A DNA stretch of 36,712 nucleotides, taken from NCBI GenBank assembly GCA_016927175.1, contig JAFGNC010000242.1:1-36712 (forward strand). The letters run 5' to 3'. The translations under genes were made by a program, and so were the position numbers. The DNA comes from Gammaproteobacteria bacterium (GTDB taxonomy: Bacteria > Pseudomonadota > Gammaproteobacteria > Steroidobacterales > Rariloculaceae). This document shows, piece after piece, positions 7,914-16,110 of the stretch; the first letter of the stretch is position 1, and each line of letters starts with the position of its first letter. Below the pieces are notes generated by a model. The model was not told where the DNA came from. It saw only the letters and a list, made by a program, of their open reading frames with translations, and did no database searches.

Positions 7914-8708
7914 TCATTCGTATACAGACAGCAACGAGAACGGGTCCACCCGGGCGTCGACGATTCTGGCACCCCAGTGCAGGTGAGGTCCCGTCACGCG
8001 CCCCGTCGCCCCGGCGAGGCCGACCTGCTGGCCCCGCCCGACCATCTGCCCCGGCTCGACGTCGATTCTCGACAGATGCAGGTATACCGTATAGACGCCG
8101 AGGCCGTGGTCCACGAATACCGCGTTTCCGCTGAAGAACAGTTCCTTGGCCAGCACGACGCGGCCTCGGTTTGCCGCCAGGATCGGCGTCCCCGTCGCGG
8201 CGCGCAGATCGGCACCGGAGTGCGGAGCACGCGGCTGGCCGTTGAAGATACGCCGGTGCCCGAAGTTGCGCCCTCCGCTCACGCCGGGAATCGGCACGAG
8301 GAAAGGCTCGCTCCAGTGCGCCTCGGGGGTGACCGTCGCGTAGATCTGCGCGATCTCTCCGCTTTCGCGGTTGGCCCGCTGCTGGTCCTCCGGACTCAGC
8401 TCGACATATCGCGGCTCGACCGTCAGCTCGGTGGTCGGGAACTCCGCCGCACTGACGGCAATCGGCTCCGTGCGTTGGGCGCTGCGGCCGTCCGCGTAAG
8501 TCAGGGAGAGCTCCGCTTCGTGCGCGCCGGCTTCGGTGTCGAGATCGACGCCGAGCAGCGCCATCCAGGTTTCGCCCTGCCGCACGAGCGGGCGCTCATG
8601 GCCGTTCCAGGTCACCGTGATCTGCTCGAGGCCGGGCTCGTGCGGAACTTCCAGCCGCAGCGCCTGCCCCTGCGCCGCAGCGAGACTCGCCAAGATCAGC
8701 GCCAGCAT
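7914..8708 (-). CDS. Exported M23 family metallopeptidase (LytM-type)
   Basis: Likely a zinc endopeptidase cutting peptidoglycan cross-links in the periplasm. The 264-residue protein has a short hydrophobic N-terminus (LALILASLAAAQG) and an Ig-like beta-rich region (about 18-100). The C-terminal LytM domain has HSGAD (zinc ligands His163 and Asp167), a His at 211 in YLHLS, and HLHW (242-245, zinc ligand His244). All expected zinc and catalytic residues are present, so it should be active. The N-region of the signal has no basic residue before the hydrophobic core, so a start slightly upstream is not excluded. The stop overlaps or adjoins the SEC-C gene. Confidence 0.92.
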   Translation of the reverse strand: MLALILASLAAAQGQALRLEVPHEPGLEQITVTWNGHERPLVRQGETWMALLGVDLDTEAGAHEAELSLTYADGRSAQRTEPIAVSAAEFPTTELTVEPRYVELSPEDQQRANRESGEIAQIYATVTPEAHWSEPFLVPIPGVSGGRNFGHRRIFNGQPRAPHSGADLRAATGTPILAANRGRVVLAKELFFSGNAVFVDHGLGVYTVYLHLSRIDVEPGQMVGRGQQVGLAGATGRVTGPHLHWGARIVDARVDPFSLLSVYE

Positions 8709-8753
8709 GCTCTCGTCCCAACAGCTTTCGGCGTCATCGTAACGGCAGCGGCG

Positions 8754-9827
8754 TCAACGGTGAAAGGCCTGGTAGTGTGTCGCCAGCAAATCGGCGCCGA
8801 AATCGCCGGCCTTGCTGCGCCACACGCTGTGCACGTGATTACCGTCATTCTGCACATTGTCGAACTCGAACAGAAAATCCGGCCCCTGCAGCCGATAATA
8901 ATGCGGAGCACCGCGCTCGACGCTGCCGAGCCAGGCAAAGCTCAAGCTGTCGACGTCGACGCCGCGCAGATAGCCTTCCGATATTTCCGGCCGGTACGTC
9001 GTCATGACTTCGTCCAGAATCCGCCGCACCCAGTGCCGCTGCATTTCGTTCAACGCTGCGACGGGAATGCCTTCCGGCTCGAGCGCCGTCCGCCATGCGT
9101 CCCAGTCGCTGCGCGCCTTCCCGATATTGCCCGTCATGATGTCGCTCGGGGCCTCGGCGGACAGCACCGCGCGCTCCCGCTGTGCGTCCGTCAGGGAGCG
9201 CACCAGCTCCCGGGCGAGATCCTCCTCGGTGGCGAGCACCCGGTAGCCGGCGAGCGGTCCGCTGCGGATCTCTCCGGGGTTCGCGCCGAGGAAGCTCGGT
9301 GTCACCGCGATGCCGTCCGGCGTCACCGTCACGCTCAGGGACACGTGGTGACCTTCGAAACGCCATGCCCACGGCTCTTCCGTGGAAGGCACGCCGAAGA
9401 TGACAACGGCATAGTGGCCGACGTCGCGAGGCAGCCCGACATCATCCAGTTTCTTTAGAATTTCTTCTAACTGCATGATATTAACAATCTTCGCGTGCCC
9501 TTTGGAGCTCAAGACGGCCCGCAGCAGGTCGTGCGCGAGCGCGCGTTGCCCGGCAGTCATCAGCTCGAGCGGCAGCCCTGCCCTCGCGGTCGGCCAGTAC
9601 GCCCACTGCTCTTTCGCGGGATCGTCGAACGGCAGCAGCAGACCGGCGCGGCGATCGTAGCCGACGACGCGCTCGACCGGGCCCGGCCCGCTCTCGACCG
9701 TCGCCACCAGCGCTTGCGCCGCGGCGACTATCCGCTCGACGTCCTGCCGGCCCTGCGGCTGCTGGGCCGACGAGGACGATGCCAGCAGAGCGGCGGCTGC
9801 GCCAAGCGCGACGAAACGACGTAGCAT
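8754..9827 (-). CDS. Exported DUF3500 family protein
   Basis: The 357-residue protein begins MLRRFVALGAAAALLASSSSAQ, a Sec signal peptide. Family-like blocks include WAWRFEGHHVSLSVTV, SFLGANPGEIR, a central helical region, and the ending NHVHSVWRSKAGDFGADLL, a hallmark of DUF3500. The function of the family is not known; the conserved His residues (GHH, NHVHSVW) could bind a metal. The start at 9827 is chosen because GGGGGA lies 5 nt upstream and it gives a proper signal peptide; the frame is open 96 nt further upstream without a better start. It is 45 nt upstream of the M23 gene on the same strand. Confidence 0.85.
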   Translation of the reverse strand: MLRRFVALGAAAALLASSSSAQQPQGRQDVERIVAAAQALVATVESGPGPVERVVGYDRRAGLLLPFDDPAKEQWAYWPTARAGLPLELMTAGQRALAHDLLRAVLSSKGHAKIVNIMQLEEILKKLDDVGLPRDVGHYAVVIFGVPSTEEPWAWRFEGHHVSLSVTVTPDGIAVTPSFLGANPGEIRSGPLAGYRVLATEEDLARELVRSLTDAQRERAVLSAEAPSDIMTGNIGKARSDWDAWRTALEPEGIPVAALNEMQRHWVRRILDEVMTTYRPEISEGYLRGVDVDSLSFAWLGSVERGAPHYYRLQGPDFLFEFDNVQNDGNHVHSVWRSKAGDFGADLLATHYQAFHR

Positions 9828-9983
9828 GCGTGTCCCCCAGCGCGACTGCCCGCCGCCGAAGGCCGGCGGCGCCGTAACGAACGGCTCGATCATGCTGTCG
9901 CGGCGGGGGGCGGTCAAGCGCACAGACGCAGTAAGCAGTGATCGCCTCGCGCAGATACGGCTCGAGCTCGAGCCGGGGACAGC

Positions 9984-10451
9984 CTAAGGCCCGTCCAGCA
10001 CGATACCGACTCCGAACAGACCGAGCAGACCGAGGACCGCGATCAGCACGATCAGCACGGTCGGCAGCAGCAACACGTAAGTCAGGGCCGCACGCCGACG
10101 CCGGGTCAGGTAAACGTACGCGCCCAGCGCGAGCAGCCAGAACGCCGCCGCCGCGAACACTGCCGCGCCGGACAGGTATGTCCGCTCGCCCAGCGTCGCC
10201 TCGTGCGTCAGCCCGTGCGGCACGAACAGATACTGCGGCCAGAAGAGCAGCGTCTGCCCGACTGCATCGGGCAGCCACCGGCCCGGCAGCAGCACCCAGG
10301 CGAGCGTCGGGAACAGAACGAGCGACGCGAGCAGCACTCCCCAGCAGACCAGATACCTGACGAGCATCCTTCGTTGTTCGGTGTCGAGTTCCATCGCTCC
10401 GATCTGCCTCCGCCTGCGCCGCTGCGTTCCGTTCCCTTCGCTTTCGGTCAT
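9984..10451 (-). CDS. Small integral membrane protein, unknown
   Basis: About 155 residues from the chosen ATG. A basic N-terminal segment (QRRRRRQIG) and a polar stretch precede hydrophobic segments near residues 30-50, 90-110 and 125-150, so three transmembrane helices are likely. No family was recognised. Alternative starts are a GTG at 10514, 6 nt after the stop of the FG-GAP gene and possibly coupled to it, and an ATG at 10394 with GGAG only 2 nt upstream. The ending GLFGVGIVLDGP is glycine-rich. Co-transcription with the FG-GAP gene is likely from position and strand. Confidence 0.6.
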   Translation of the reverse strand: MTESEGNGTQRRRRRQIGAMELDTEQRRMLVRYLVCWGVLLASLVLFPTLAWVLLPGRWLPDAVGQTLLFWPQYLFVPHGLTHEATLGERTYLSGAAVFAAAAFWLLALGAYVYLTRRRRAALTYVLLLPTVLIVLIAVLGLLGLFGVGIVLDGP

Positions 10452-10520
10452 CGCGTTACCGCCGAGTGGCCGCCGCGGGGGCGCCCTCGGGTGTTCCCCG
10501 AGACGGACACTCACGCCGCC

Positions 10521-12179
10521 TCAGTTGAACGACGAGCTCGGTACCGGGACGTTGCCGCCCACAAAGCCGTTCATGTTTACCGTGGCCCTGCCGCCCGTGG
10601 CCCTGATGATGCCGTGCGTGTAGCCGTTGGAGTTGTACCGGCCCTGGCCCGCCAGCGGCGTCGGGCTGTAGGGCAGGTTGTCGTCGTAACGCGTATCGGC
10701 CGCGAGGATCATGGTCCAGTAGGTCGAGGCGGCCGTCGAGGAGCGCGACGCCGTGCCGAGCGTCATCATCAGATGCGGCAGGTCGCCGCCCCAGTTCTTC
10801 TCGCTGACGAGCCGCCCGTTACCCAGCATTCGGCTGTCGGTGTCGTAGGCGCTGACCGTCGAGCGGTTGTACTCGAGCGCCGTGTGCATGAACGGCAGCC
10901 AGCCGATGATTCGCCGGCCGGTCACGTACACGGTTCCCGAGCGCCGCGGGACCTCCTGCGCCTCTGCGCTGGCGATCCCGAGCAGAGATACGAACAGCTC
11001 GAAGCCTTGGCCGTAGTCGCGATCCTCGAGCGTACCGGCCTCGCCGCGCCGGCCTCGCAGATCCCAGCCGCCGACCGGCACCGTCAGAACCTTCTCGACG
11101 ACGGACTCGATCGACGAGAGGCCGGTCGATCGCGCTTTCGCCTGCGAGTAGATCGAGCTCTCTTCGCTCCAGATCGTGATGGCGCTCGGATTGAAGACGG
11201 AGTAATCCCGCACCGTCGTCGTGTAGGTATAAGGCATGTAGTAGCATCCCGAGGTCACGAGCAGCGGATCGCCGTAGCCGTTCGGGCACCAGTAGTCGTA
11301 ATAGGTCGTGGTGACGATGACGTACGGCGCCGTATTGGCGAAGTACCCGGGATCGCGCAGATAGCGGTGCACGTCGCGCGCGAACAGTCGCAGCGACGAG
11401 TCGATTGCCCGCACGCCGAGCGGGGACTGCGTGCCGGCCCAGCCGGGTGAGTAGACGATCTGATTCATCGCGGCGCTGGCGCCGACGGCCCCGGCCACGC
11501 CGCGCAGCACGACGTCCGCGAAACCGTCGGCGTTGACGTCGCGCAGTGACAAAGCGGCCGTGGCTTGCGGCCACGCGGACGCGGTCCGCCGCTGGGACGA
11601 TGTCGGAACACGCGGAGAGAACCGGCCCGAAGACTGCTGCAGCAGCAGGACGGCTTCGAGCACTCCGTTACCGGCCGTTCCTCCCGACGTGCGGTTCACG
11701 AACAGATCCTGACGGCCGTCGCCGTTCAGGTCGCCGCGCCGGACCTCGAACCGGTAGTTCAGCTGGCGCTCCAGAGACTCGACCTGAGTCAGGGTGCCGC
11801 CGACTTTGACGGCCGCCGCCGCCCCGTAGCTCGGCTGACTGGCGTAACTCCACGCTCCCGCCGAGTAGTAGTAGAGGTACAGATAGACGACCCGATAGTA
11901 GTACGTGCCCGCGGGTTTGCTCGTAAACGTGACGCTGCCCTGCCCGACGTACTGCCATGTGCCGCCGTCGCCGGCCTTCTCTTCAAGCCAGTGGCTGCAG
12001 CTGCTGCAGGGCATGTACGAGACGGTGTAGCTGCCCGTGCTGGAGCTTGCCGGCGCCGTCGGCGCCGGCTGTGCCTGCACGCACGTCGTTGCCATCGCCA
12101 GCAGGCCGACGGCGGCGCCTATGCGCCGCGCATCCGAAATCGCCGCAGCCCGTTCGTTCCACCAGTTCAAAACTCTCAT
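10521..12179 (-). CDS. Exported FG-GAP/VCBS repeat protein with unusual C-terminal domain
   Basis: The 552-residue protein has an N-terminal hydrophobic segment (about 20-37, AAVGLLAMATTCVQAQ) consistent with a signal peptide. Next come a CSSCS motif (58-62) and a tyrosine-rich stretch, then two calcium-binding FG-GAP-like repeats, DLNGDGRQDLFV (150-161) and DVNADGFADVVL (214-225). The last 138 or so residues contain MHTALEY (His near 432) and GRYNSNGYTHGII (about 514-526), resembling domains at the ends of secreted or toxin-like proteins, possibly a permuted papain-like fold. That assignment is from memory of motifs and is uncertain. The start is set by GGGAGGG 7 nt upstream. It follows the 12244 gene by 64 nt on the same strand. 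Confidence 0.75.
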   Translation of the reverse strand: MRVLNWWNERAAAISDARRIGAAVGLLAMATTCVQAQPAPTAPASSSTGSYTVSYMPCSSCSHWLEEKAGDGGTWQYVGQGSVTFTSKPAGTYYYRVVYLYLYYYSAGAWSYASQPSYGAAAAVKVGGTLTQVESLERQLNYRFEVRRGDLNGDGRQDLFVNRTSGGTAGNGVLEAVLLLQQSSGRFSPRVPTSSQRRTASAWPQATAALSLRDVNADGFADVVLRGVAGAVGASAAMNQIVYSPGWAGTQSPLGVRAIDSSLRLFARDVHRYLRDPGYFANTAPYVIVTTTYYDYWCPNGYGDPLLVTSGCYYMPYTYTTTVRDYSVFNPSAITIWSEESSIYSQAKARSTGLSSIESVVEKVLTVPVGGWDLRGRRGEAGTLEDRDYGQGFELFVSLLGIASAEAQEVPRRSGTVYVTGRRIIGWLPFMHTALEYNRSTVSAYDTDSRMLGNGRLVSEKNWGGDLPHLMMTLGTASRSSTAASTYWTMILAADTRYDDNLPYSPTPLAGQGRYNSNGYTHGIIRATGGRATVNMNGFVGGNVPVPSSSFN

Positions 12180-12243
12180 GTCACGACCCTCCCTGGTTTG
12201 CACTGAGCTCATCCGCGCGATGCGAGCGCCGACGCCTTCGGCG

Positions 12244-13395
12244 TCAACGCGCCCGATTCGCGCGTCCGAGCGGGATACCGGCTTCATCCGCCGGAATGGA
12301 TTGCGTGGCGCGGGAACGGAGCAGCGCCTGCGCGCCGTCCTCGCCGACCACGCTCGCGAGGCGCGCAGACGCGTCCGCCTCGAGCTCGCGCAGCCGGTCC
12401 GACACGGCGGCCGGATCGTTGCCGGACGCTTCGATCATCCCGAGCATCTGCTCGTCGAGCCGGACCAGCAGCTCGTATGCCTGCATCGTCGTCTGCTCGG
12501 ACCAGCCGCGGCGCCTCGCGACCTCCGCGACCGCGGAGAATGTCGGATCGCGCCCCGCCCACAGGCGCGCGAACGCGCGTGCGCCGAGCAGCCGCTCGAG
12601 CTCCGCGCGCATGTCGAGGTGATCGCGCAGCGAGCCGCCGCTCTGCATCGAGCGCAGCAGCACGAACGCGTCGCGAAACTCCTGCTCGGACAACGCATCC
12701 GTTGCGGCGCGCAGCCGGCTCGCGAGCGGCGACTCACGCAGCTCGTACTCGAGCAGCGAGCTCGGGCGCAGCGCTGCCGAGAAATCGGGCCCGGGCCCGG
12801 CTGCCGGCGCAGCGCCGCGGCGAGTCTGCACGGCGTCGGATACCGGGCCGACCGCGGCCGCTGCCCGCTGCGCCTCGAGCCGCGCGCGCCGCACTGCGAG
12901 CTGCTCTTCCGAGCTCAGGAAGCGGAGATACGGATCGAGCGGCCGGAACAGCCTCGTGAAGACGGGCTCGCCGGCGGCTCCGTCGCCGAAAGCGCGCAGC
13001 AGCTTCTGCCGGACGCCCTGCTCGGCCTCGAGCGCCGCGAGCGCGTGATCGATTCGGCTTTCCGGACCCTCTCGCCAGTATGTGTCGGCGGGCGGATCGA
13101 GCGCCGAGCGAGCCTCCCGCTCGAGCTTCGCGAGCACAAGGGTTTTCGCTTCCTCGTCATCGAGCCCGAGCGAAAGCAGCGCCGCGTAGTACTCCCCCGC
13201 CGAGGCATCCGGGCCCTCGCGGCGCGCAGCGCGCGGCGCGCCGGGCTTCGGCGACCGGGACGCTTCGCCGGAGCCGGAAACGCTGCCCAGCTCGATCCGC
13301 TGCCAGGAGTCGTAGCGACTCGGCGCGTCGCGCGCGATCAGCAGAGCGAACGCGGCATTCGCGAGCAGAGAACAGAACAACACCGCCTTGACCAC
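12244..13395 (-). CDS. Membrane-anchored helical protein, unknown
   Basis: The 383-residue product starts at a GTG with GAGGG 4 nt upstream. An N-terminal hydrophobic segment (MVKAVLFCSLLANAAFALLIA) looks like a signal anchor or uncleaved signal. The remainder is rich in Ala, Arg, Glu and Leu, predicted mostly helical, with a low-complexity linker around 185-205. A motif-like region is WAGRDPTFSAVAEVARRRGWS near 290-312. No family was recognised. Its position just upstream of the FG-GAP gene suggests a shared function, for example handling or secreting that protein, but nothing in the sequence shows this. Confidence 0.75.
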   Translation of the reverse strand: MVKAVLFCSLLANAAFALLIARDAPSRYDSWQRIELGSVSGSGEASRSPKPGAPRAARREGPDASAGEYYAALLSLGLDDEEAKTLVLAKLEREARSALDPPADTYWREGPESRIDHALAALEAEQGVRQKLLRAFGDGAAGEPVFTRLFRPLDPYLRFLSSEEQLAVRRARLEAQRAAAAVGPVSDAVQTRRGAAPAAGPGPDFSAALRPSSLLEYELRESPLASRLRAATDALSEQEFRDAFVLLRSMQSGGSLRDHLDMRAELERLLGARAFARLWAGRDPTFSAVAEVARRRGWSEQTTMQAYELLVRLDEQMLGMIEASGNDPAAVSDRLRELEADASARLASVVGEDGAQALLRSRATQSIPADEAGIPLGRANRAR

Positions 13396-13523
13396 GCGGC
13401 CCTCCCGGGCGTCGTCGGGGAAGGCTCAGTGTGGGTTGCCGGCGTCGGGGAGTCGCGCTCCCTTACTGGCTCATTCGCGCAGTATCGGTCGGCGACGGAG
13501 GATCAAGGCTCCCGCCGCAGCCG

Positions 13524-14447
13524 TCACACCTGCTCGATGAGCTCCCGCATGCGGCGCCGCACGTCCGCGCCCGGCAGCTCGCCGAAAGCGGCTCTGATGT
13601 TCTCTTCCATGTGCGCCGGGTTCGTCGTCTCCGTCAGCACGCACGTCACGGCCGGATGCGCCAGGATGTACTTCAGCGAAAACTGCGCCCAGCTCTCACA
13701 GCCGATTTCCTGCGCCCAGCCCGGCAGCGCCACGCCTTCCAGACGATCGAAATACGCGCCGTTCATGAAGGGGCGGTTGATCAGCACCGCAATACCGCGG
13801 TCGGCCAGCGCGGGAAGCAGGCGCTCTTCGGCGCGGCGCTCGGTGATCGAATAGTTCACCTGCACGAAGTCGGGCGACTCGCGCTCGATGAAAGCAGCCA
13901 GCCTGTCGTAGAGGCGGTATTCGGCGACGGTGACTCCGATGTAGCGCGCGGCTCCGGAGGCCTTCATGTCCATCAGCGTCGGCCAGTGCGTCTCGAGGTC
14001 CGTCAGGCTGAAGATCTGCGCGAGATCGAACGTCTCGCGCCGGTACAGACGCTGGGTCTCGCGAAACTGCTCGAGCCCCGCCTCTTTCCCTTCCCTGTCG
14101 ATCTTCATCGTGACGAACAGCCGATCCGCAAACTCCGGCGCCGACACGACTCTGCCGAAGCCGGCGTCGTTGGCGGCATCGCGCGGCCATGTGTCTACGA
14201 CGCTGCCCCCATGCTCGATCAGCGTTCGCAACACGGCCGCCAGAGGCTCCGTCCCTTCCGCTGCGATCTCGGATACGACCTTGCTCGAGCCGAGGCCGAT
14301 GATCGGCAGCGTCTCGCCGGTCCCCGGGATCTCGCGCACCGGCAGGCGCTGCTGGGCCAGCACGCGCGGCGGAGCGCAAGCGGCGACACCTGCGGCCGCC
14401 ACGCCGCCGAGAAACTCACGTCTGCCGGTCATGATGCGTGAAGTCAT
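13524..14447 (-). CDS. Tat-exported aldo/keto reductase-like protein with altered active site
   Basis: The 307-residue protein has a twin-arginine signal (TGRREFLGG, residues 7-15, then GVAAAGVAACAPP), so it would be exported folded. The body follows the aldo/keto reductase barrel: IIGLGSS (49-55), VVDTWP with the conserved Asp at 85, FVTMKI with the conserved Lys at 115, then GAARYIGVT. Two of the four catalytic positions are changed: the Tyr expected five residues after Asp85 is Asp90, and the His usual in the DL.Q.H motif is Phe146 (DLAQIFSL). Activity as a normal NADPH reductase is doubtful; export also removes it from cytosolic NADPH. An in-frame ATG at 14432 is an alternative start. Confidence 0.88.
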   Translation of the reverse strand: MTSRIMTGRREFLGGVAAAGVAACAPPRVLAQQRLPVREIPGTGETLPIIGLGSSKVVSEIAAEGTEPLAAVLRTLIEHGGSVVDTWPRDAANDAGFGRVVSAPEFADRLFVTMKIDREGKEAGLEQFRETQRLYRRETFDLAQIFSLTDLETHWPTLMDMKASGAARYIGVTVAEYRLYDRLAAFIERESPDFVQVNYSITERRAEERLLPALADRGIAVLINRPFMNGAYFDRLEGVALPGWAQEIGCESWAQFSLKYILAHPAVTCVLTETTNPAHMEENIRAAFGELPGADVRRRMRELIEQV

Positions 14448-14542
14448 CGATCGTTCTCCTCAGTTGCGGCCGCGGGATCTTCCGCGCCCGTTGACCGTGC
14501 CGCTTCGATTCTACCTAAGGCGCGGCGCCGCCGGAGTCGGCG

Positions 14543-14571
14543 TTGCCTGAGCGTCCCGCAGGCGCTAGCAT
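14543..14571 (+). promoter_or_regulatory. Candidate sigma-70 promoter for the PadR gene
   Basis: TTGCCT (14543-14548) and TAGCAT (14566-14571) are 17 nt apart, each matching four of six consensus bases. They lie about 30 nt before the PadR start in the divergent gap with the reductase gene. Weak but well placed. Confidence 0.35.
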
Positions 14572-14601
14572 TAGATCGTTCAAGGCATAGGGCGACGCGA
14601 C

Positions 14602-14940
14602 GTGCGACAAACGAACCCTCCCTTCATGACGGGCGTGCCGGAGCTCCTGGTACTGCGCCTGCTATCCAACAGAGAAATGTACGGCTACGAGCTCGTCAAG
14701 GCGATCCAGACCGCGACCGGCGAGGCCATCTCTTTCGGCGAGGGAGTCGTTTACCCGGCGCTGTATGGCCTCGAGGAGCGCGGCGCGCTGAAGGCCAAGC
14801 GCAAGGTGGTCAACGGGCGCTCGAGGGTCTATTACGCGCTGACGGCGAAAGGGCGCGCGCGCCTCGATCATCTGACGCAGGAATGGCAGCGCGTCACGGA
14901 CGGGATACTGAGCGCTCTCGGGGCGGCCGGCAGTGCCTGA
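14602..14940 (+). CDS. PadR family transcriptional regulator
   Basis: A 112-residue winged-helix regulator. It shows the PadR sequence LLVLRLLSNREMYGYELVKAIQ, then SFGEGVVYPALYGLEERGALKAK, then GRSRVYYALTAKGRARLDHL, which is the wing plus the start of the dimerisation helix. It has no sizeable C-terminal domain, so it belongs to the short PadR type. The GTG start at 14602 is chosen with an internal ATG at residue 9 as alternative. It is followed 96 nt later by a membrane protein gene whose N-terminus resembles domains often encoded beside PadR genes. It probably represses its own operon, as is usual for the family. Confidence 0.92.
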   Translation: MRQTNPPFMTGVPELLVLRLLSNREMYGYELVKAIQTATGEAISFGEGVVYPALYGLEERGALKAKRKVVNGRSRVYYALTAKGRARLDHLTQEWQRVTDGILSALGAAGSA

Positions 14941-15036
14941 GCCGCGCTGCCGCACGGCCCGCCATCGCCCGTCTTCGCGAGGCGCGCCGCCGGCCGGCGC
15001 GACCAAGGGCCGCTGAGGCGTCGGGGAGATCGTCGG

Positions 15037-16110
15037 ATGCGGTCGGACCCGGAATTCGATGCTCTTCTGCGACAACTCCTCCGCACCGGAGTCGCGCCCA
15101 AATACGTCACGCGGCTGACCGCCGAGCTTCAGGACCATTACCGCGATCTCGAGGACGAGGCCCGTAGGGCCGGCGTGCCGGCCGATCAGATTCGCGCGGA
15201 TGCGCGGGAGCGCCTCGGGCGATGCTCGGCCATTGCCGACGAGTTCGACAGGCATCCGGAGCTGCTGTCCTGGATCTGCACGTCCGAGTGGCTCGCGACC
15301 CTGCTGCGCTCGGTCGCGAGCGGCTACGTTGCCGTCTGCACTCCGTTACGCGCGCTGGCGGCCGGCCCCGATGCGCTGATGCGCTATACGGCGGCGGGTG
15401 CCGCCGGCGCTGCCGTGACGGCCGTTCTGCTGCTGTCGATGGTCGGCGCGCTGTCTCCCCACTCGAGAACGGTACACGCGATGACCGAAGCGCTGCGCGT
15501 GCCGGCGGAAGGGATACAGCGACGGCGCCTGATGGCGGACGCGCCTCCGGCGGCGTCGAGCCGAAGCCGGGCTGCCCCCGGGCGCCGCGGCGCGGACCGC
15601 GGCGAACCTCCCGGCGGAGATCGCGCCGCGACGGTGACGACCAAGGACGGCCGCGGCATGCGAGCCTACGGCGCCGGGCCGCGACCCGTCTACACCGACA
15701 CGCTGCATGTCGACCTGCCGACCGTCGACTTTTGGCCGGACGCGCGGTCCTCCGCCCTGCCGACCGTCGAGCTCGACGGAATCGGAGTTCCCCGGCTGCC
15801 GACCGTCGCCGTGCCGGTCCCGAGCGCGGACACGGCGGGCGGCGTTCCGAAACCGATCGTCGGCGTGCTGCCGGAGTACCCGCGAAAGGCCGCGCGCTTC
15901 GGGCTCGAGGGCCGCGTCGTCGTGGAGTACACCGTCAGCCGGCTCGGCACTGCGGAAGAGATCGTCATCGTGGAGTCCACGCACGAGCTGTTCCATCGCG
16001 CCGCGCTCGACGCCGCGCGCGAATTTCGCTTCGCCCCGCGGCTCGTCGGTGGTGAGCCCGTGGACGTGCACGGCGTCCGCACGACCATCCGATTCATGCT
16101 CGAGCGTTGA
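15037..16110 (+). CDS. Membrane-anchored TonB-family protein with N-terminal HAAS-like domain
   Basis: The 357-residue protein has three parts. Residues 1-80 hold a helical segment (ELQDHYRDLEDEARRAGV, then ADARERLG) like the cytosolic domains often encoded next to PadR regulators. About 110-145 is hydrophobic and likely a transmembrane helix (AAVTAVLLLSMVGAL). About 160-265 is a disordered linker rich in Arg, Pro and Ala. About 270-357 is a TonB C-terminal domain: PEYPRKAARFGLEGRVVVEY, then a series ending HELFHRAALDAAREFRFAP. TonB domains contact outer-membrane receptors; no ExbB or ExbD gene is nearby. The domain order suggests a signalling or regulated energy-transducing protein. Confidence 0.82.
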   Translation: MRSDPEFDALLRQLLRTGVAPKYVTRLTAELQDHYRDLEDEARRAGVPADQIRADARERLGRCSAIADEFDRHPELLSWICTSEWLATLLRSVASGYVAVCTPLRALAAGPDALMRYTAAGAAGAAVTAVLLLSMVGALSPHSRTVHAMTEALRVPAEGIQRRRLMADAPPAASSRSRAAPGRRGADRGEPPGGDRAATVTTKDGRGMRAYGAGPRPVYTDTLHVDLPTVDFWPDARSSALPTVELDGIGVPRLPTVAVPVPSADTAGGVPKPIVGVLPEYPRKAARFGLEGRVVVEYTVSRLGTAEEIVIVESTHELFHRAALDAAREFRFAPRLVGGEPVDVHGVRTTIRFMLER

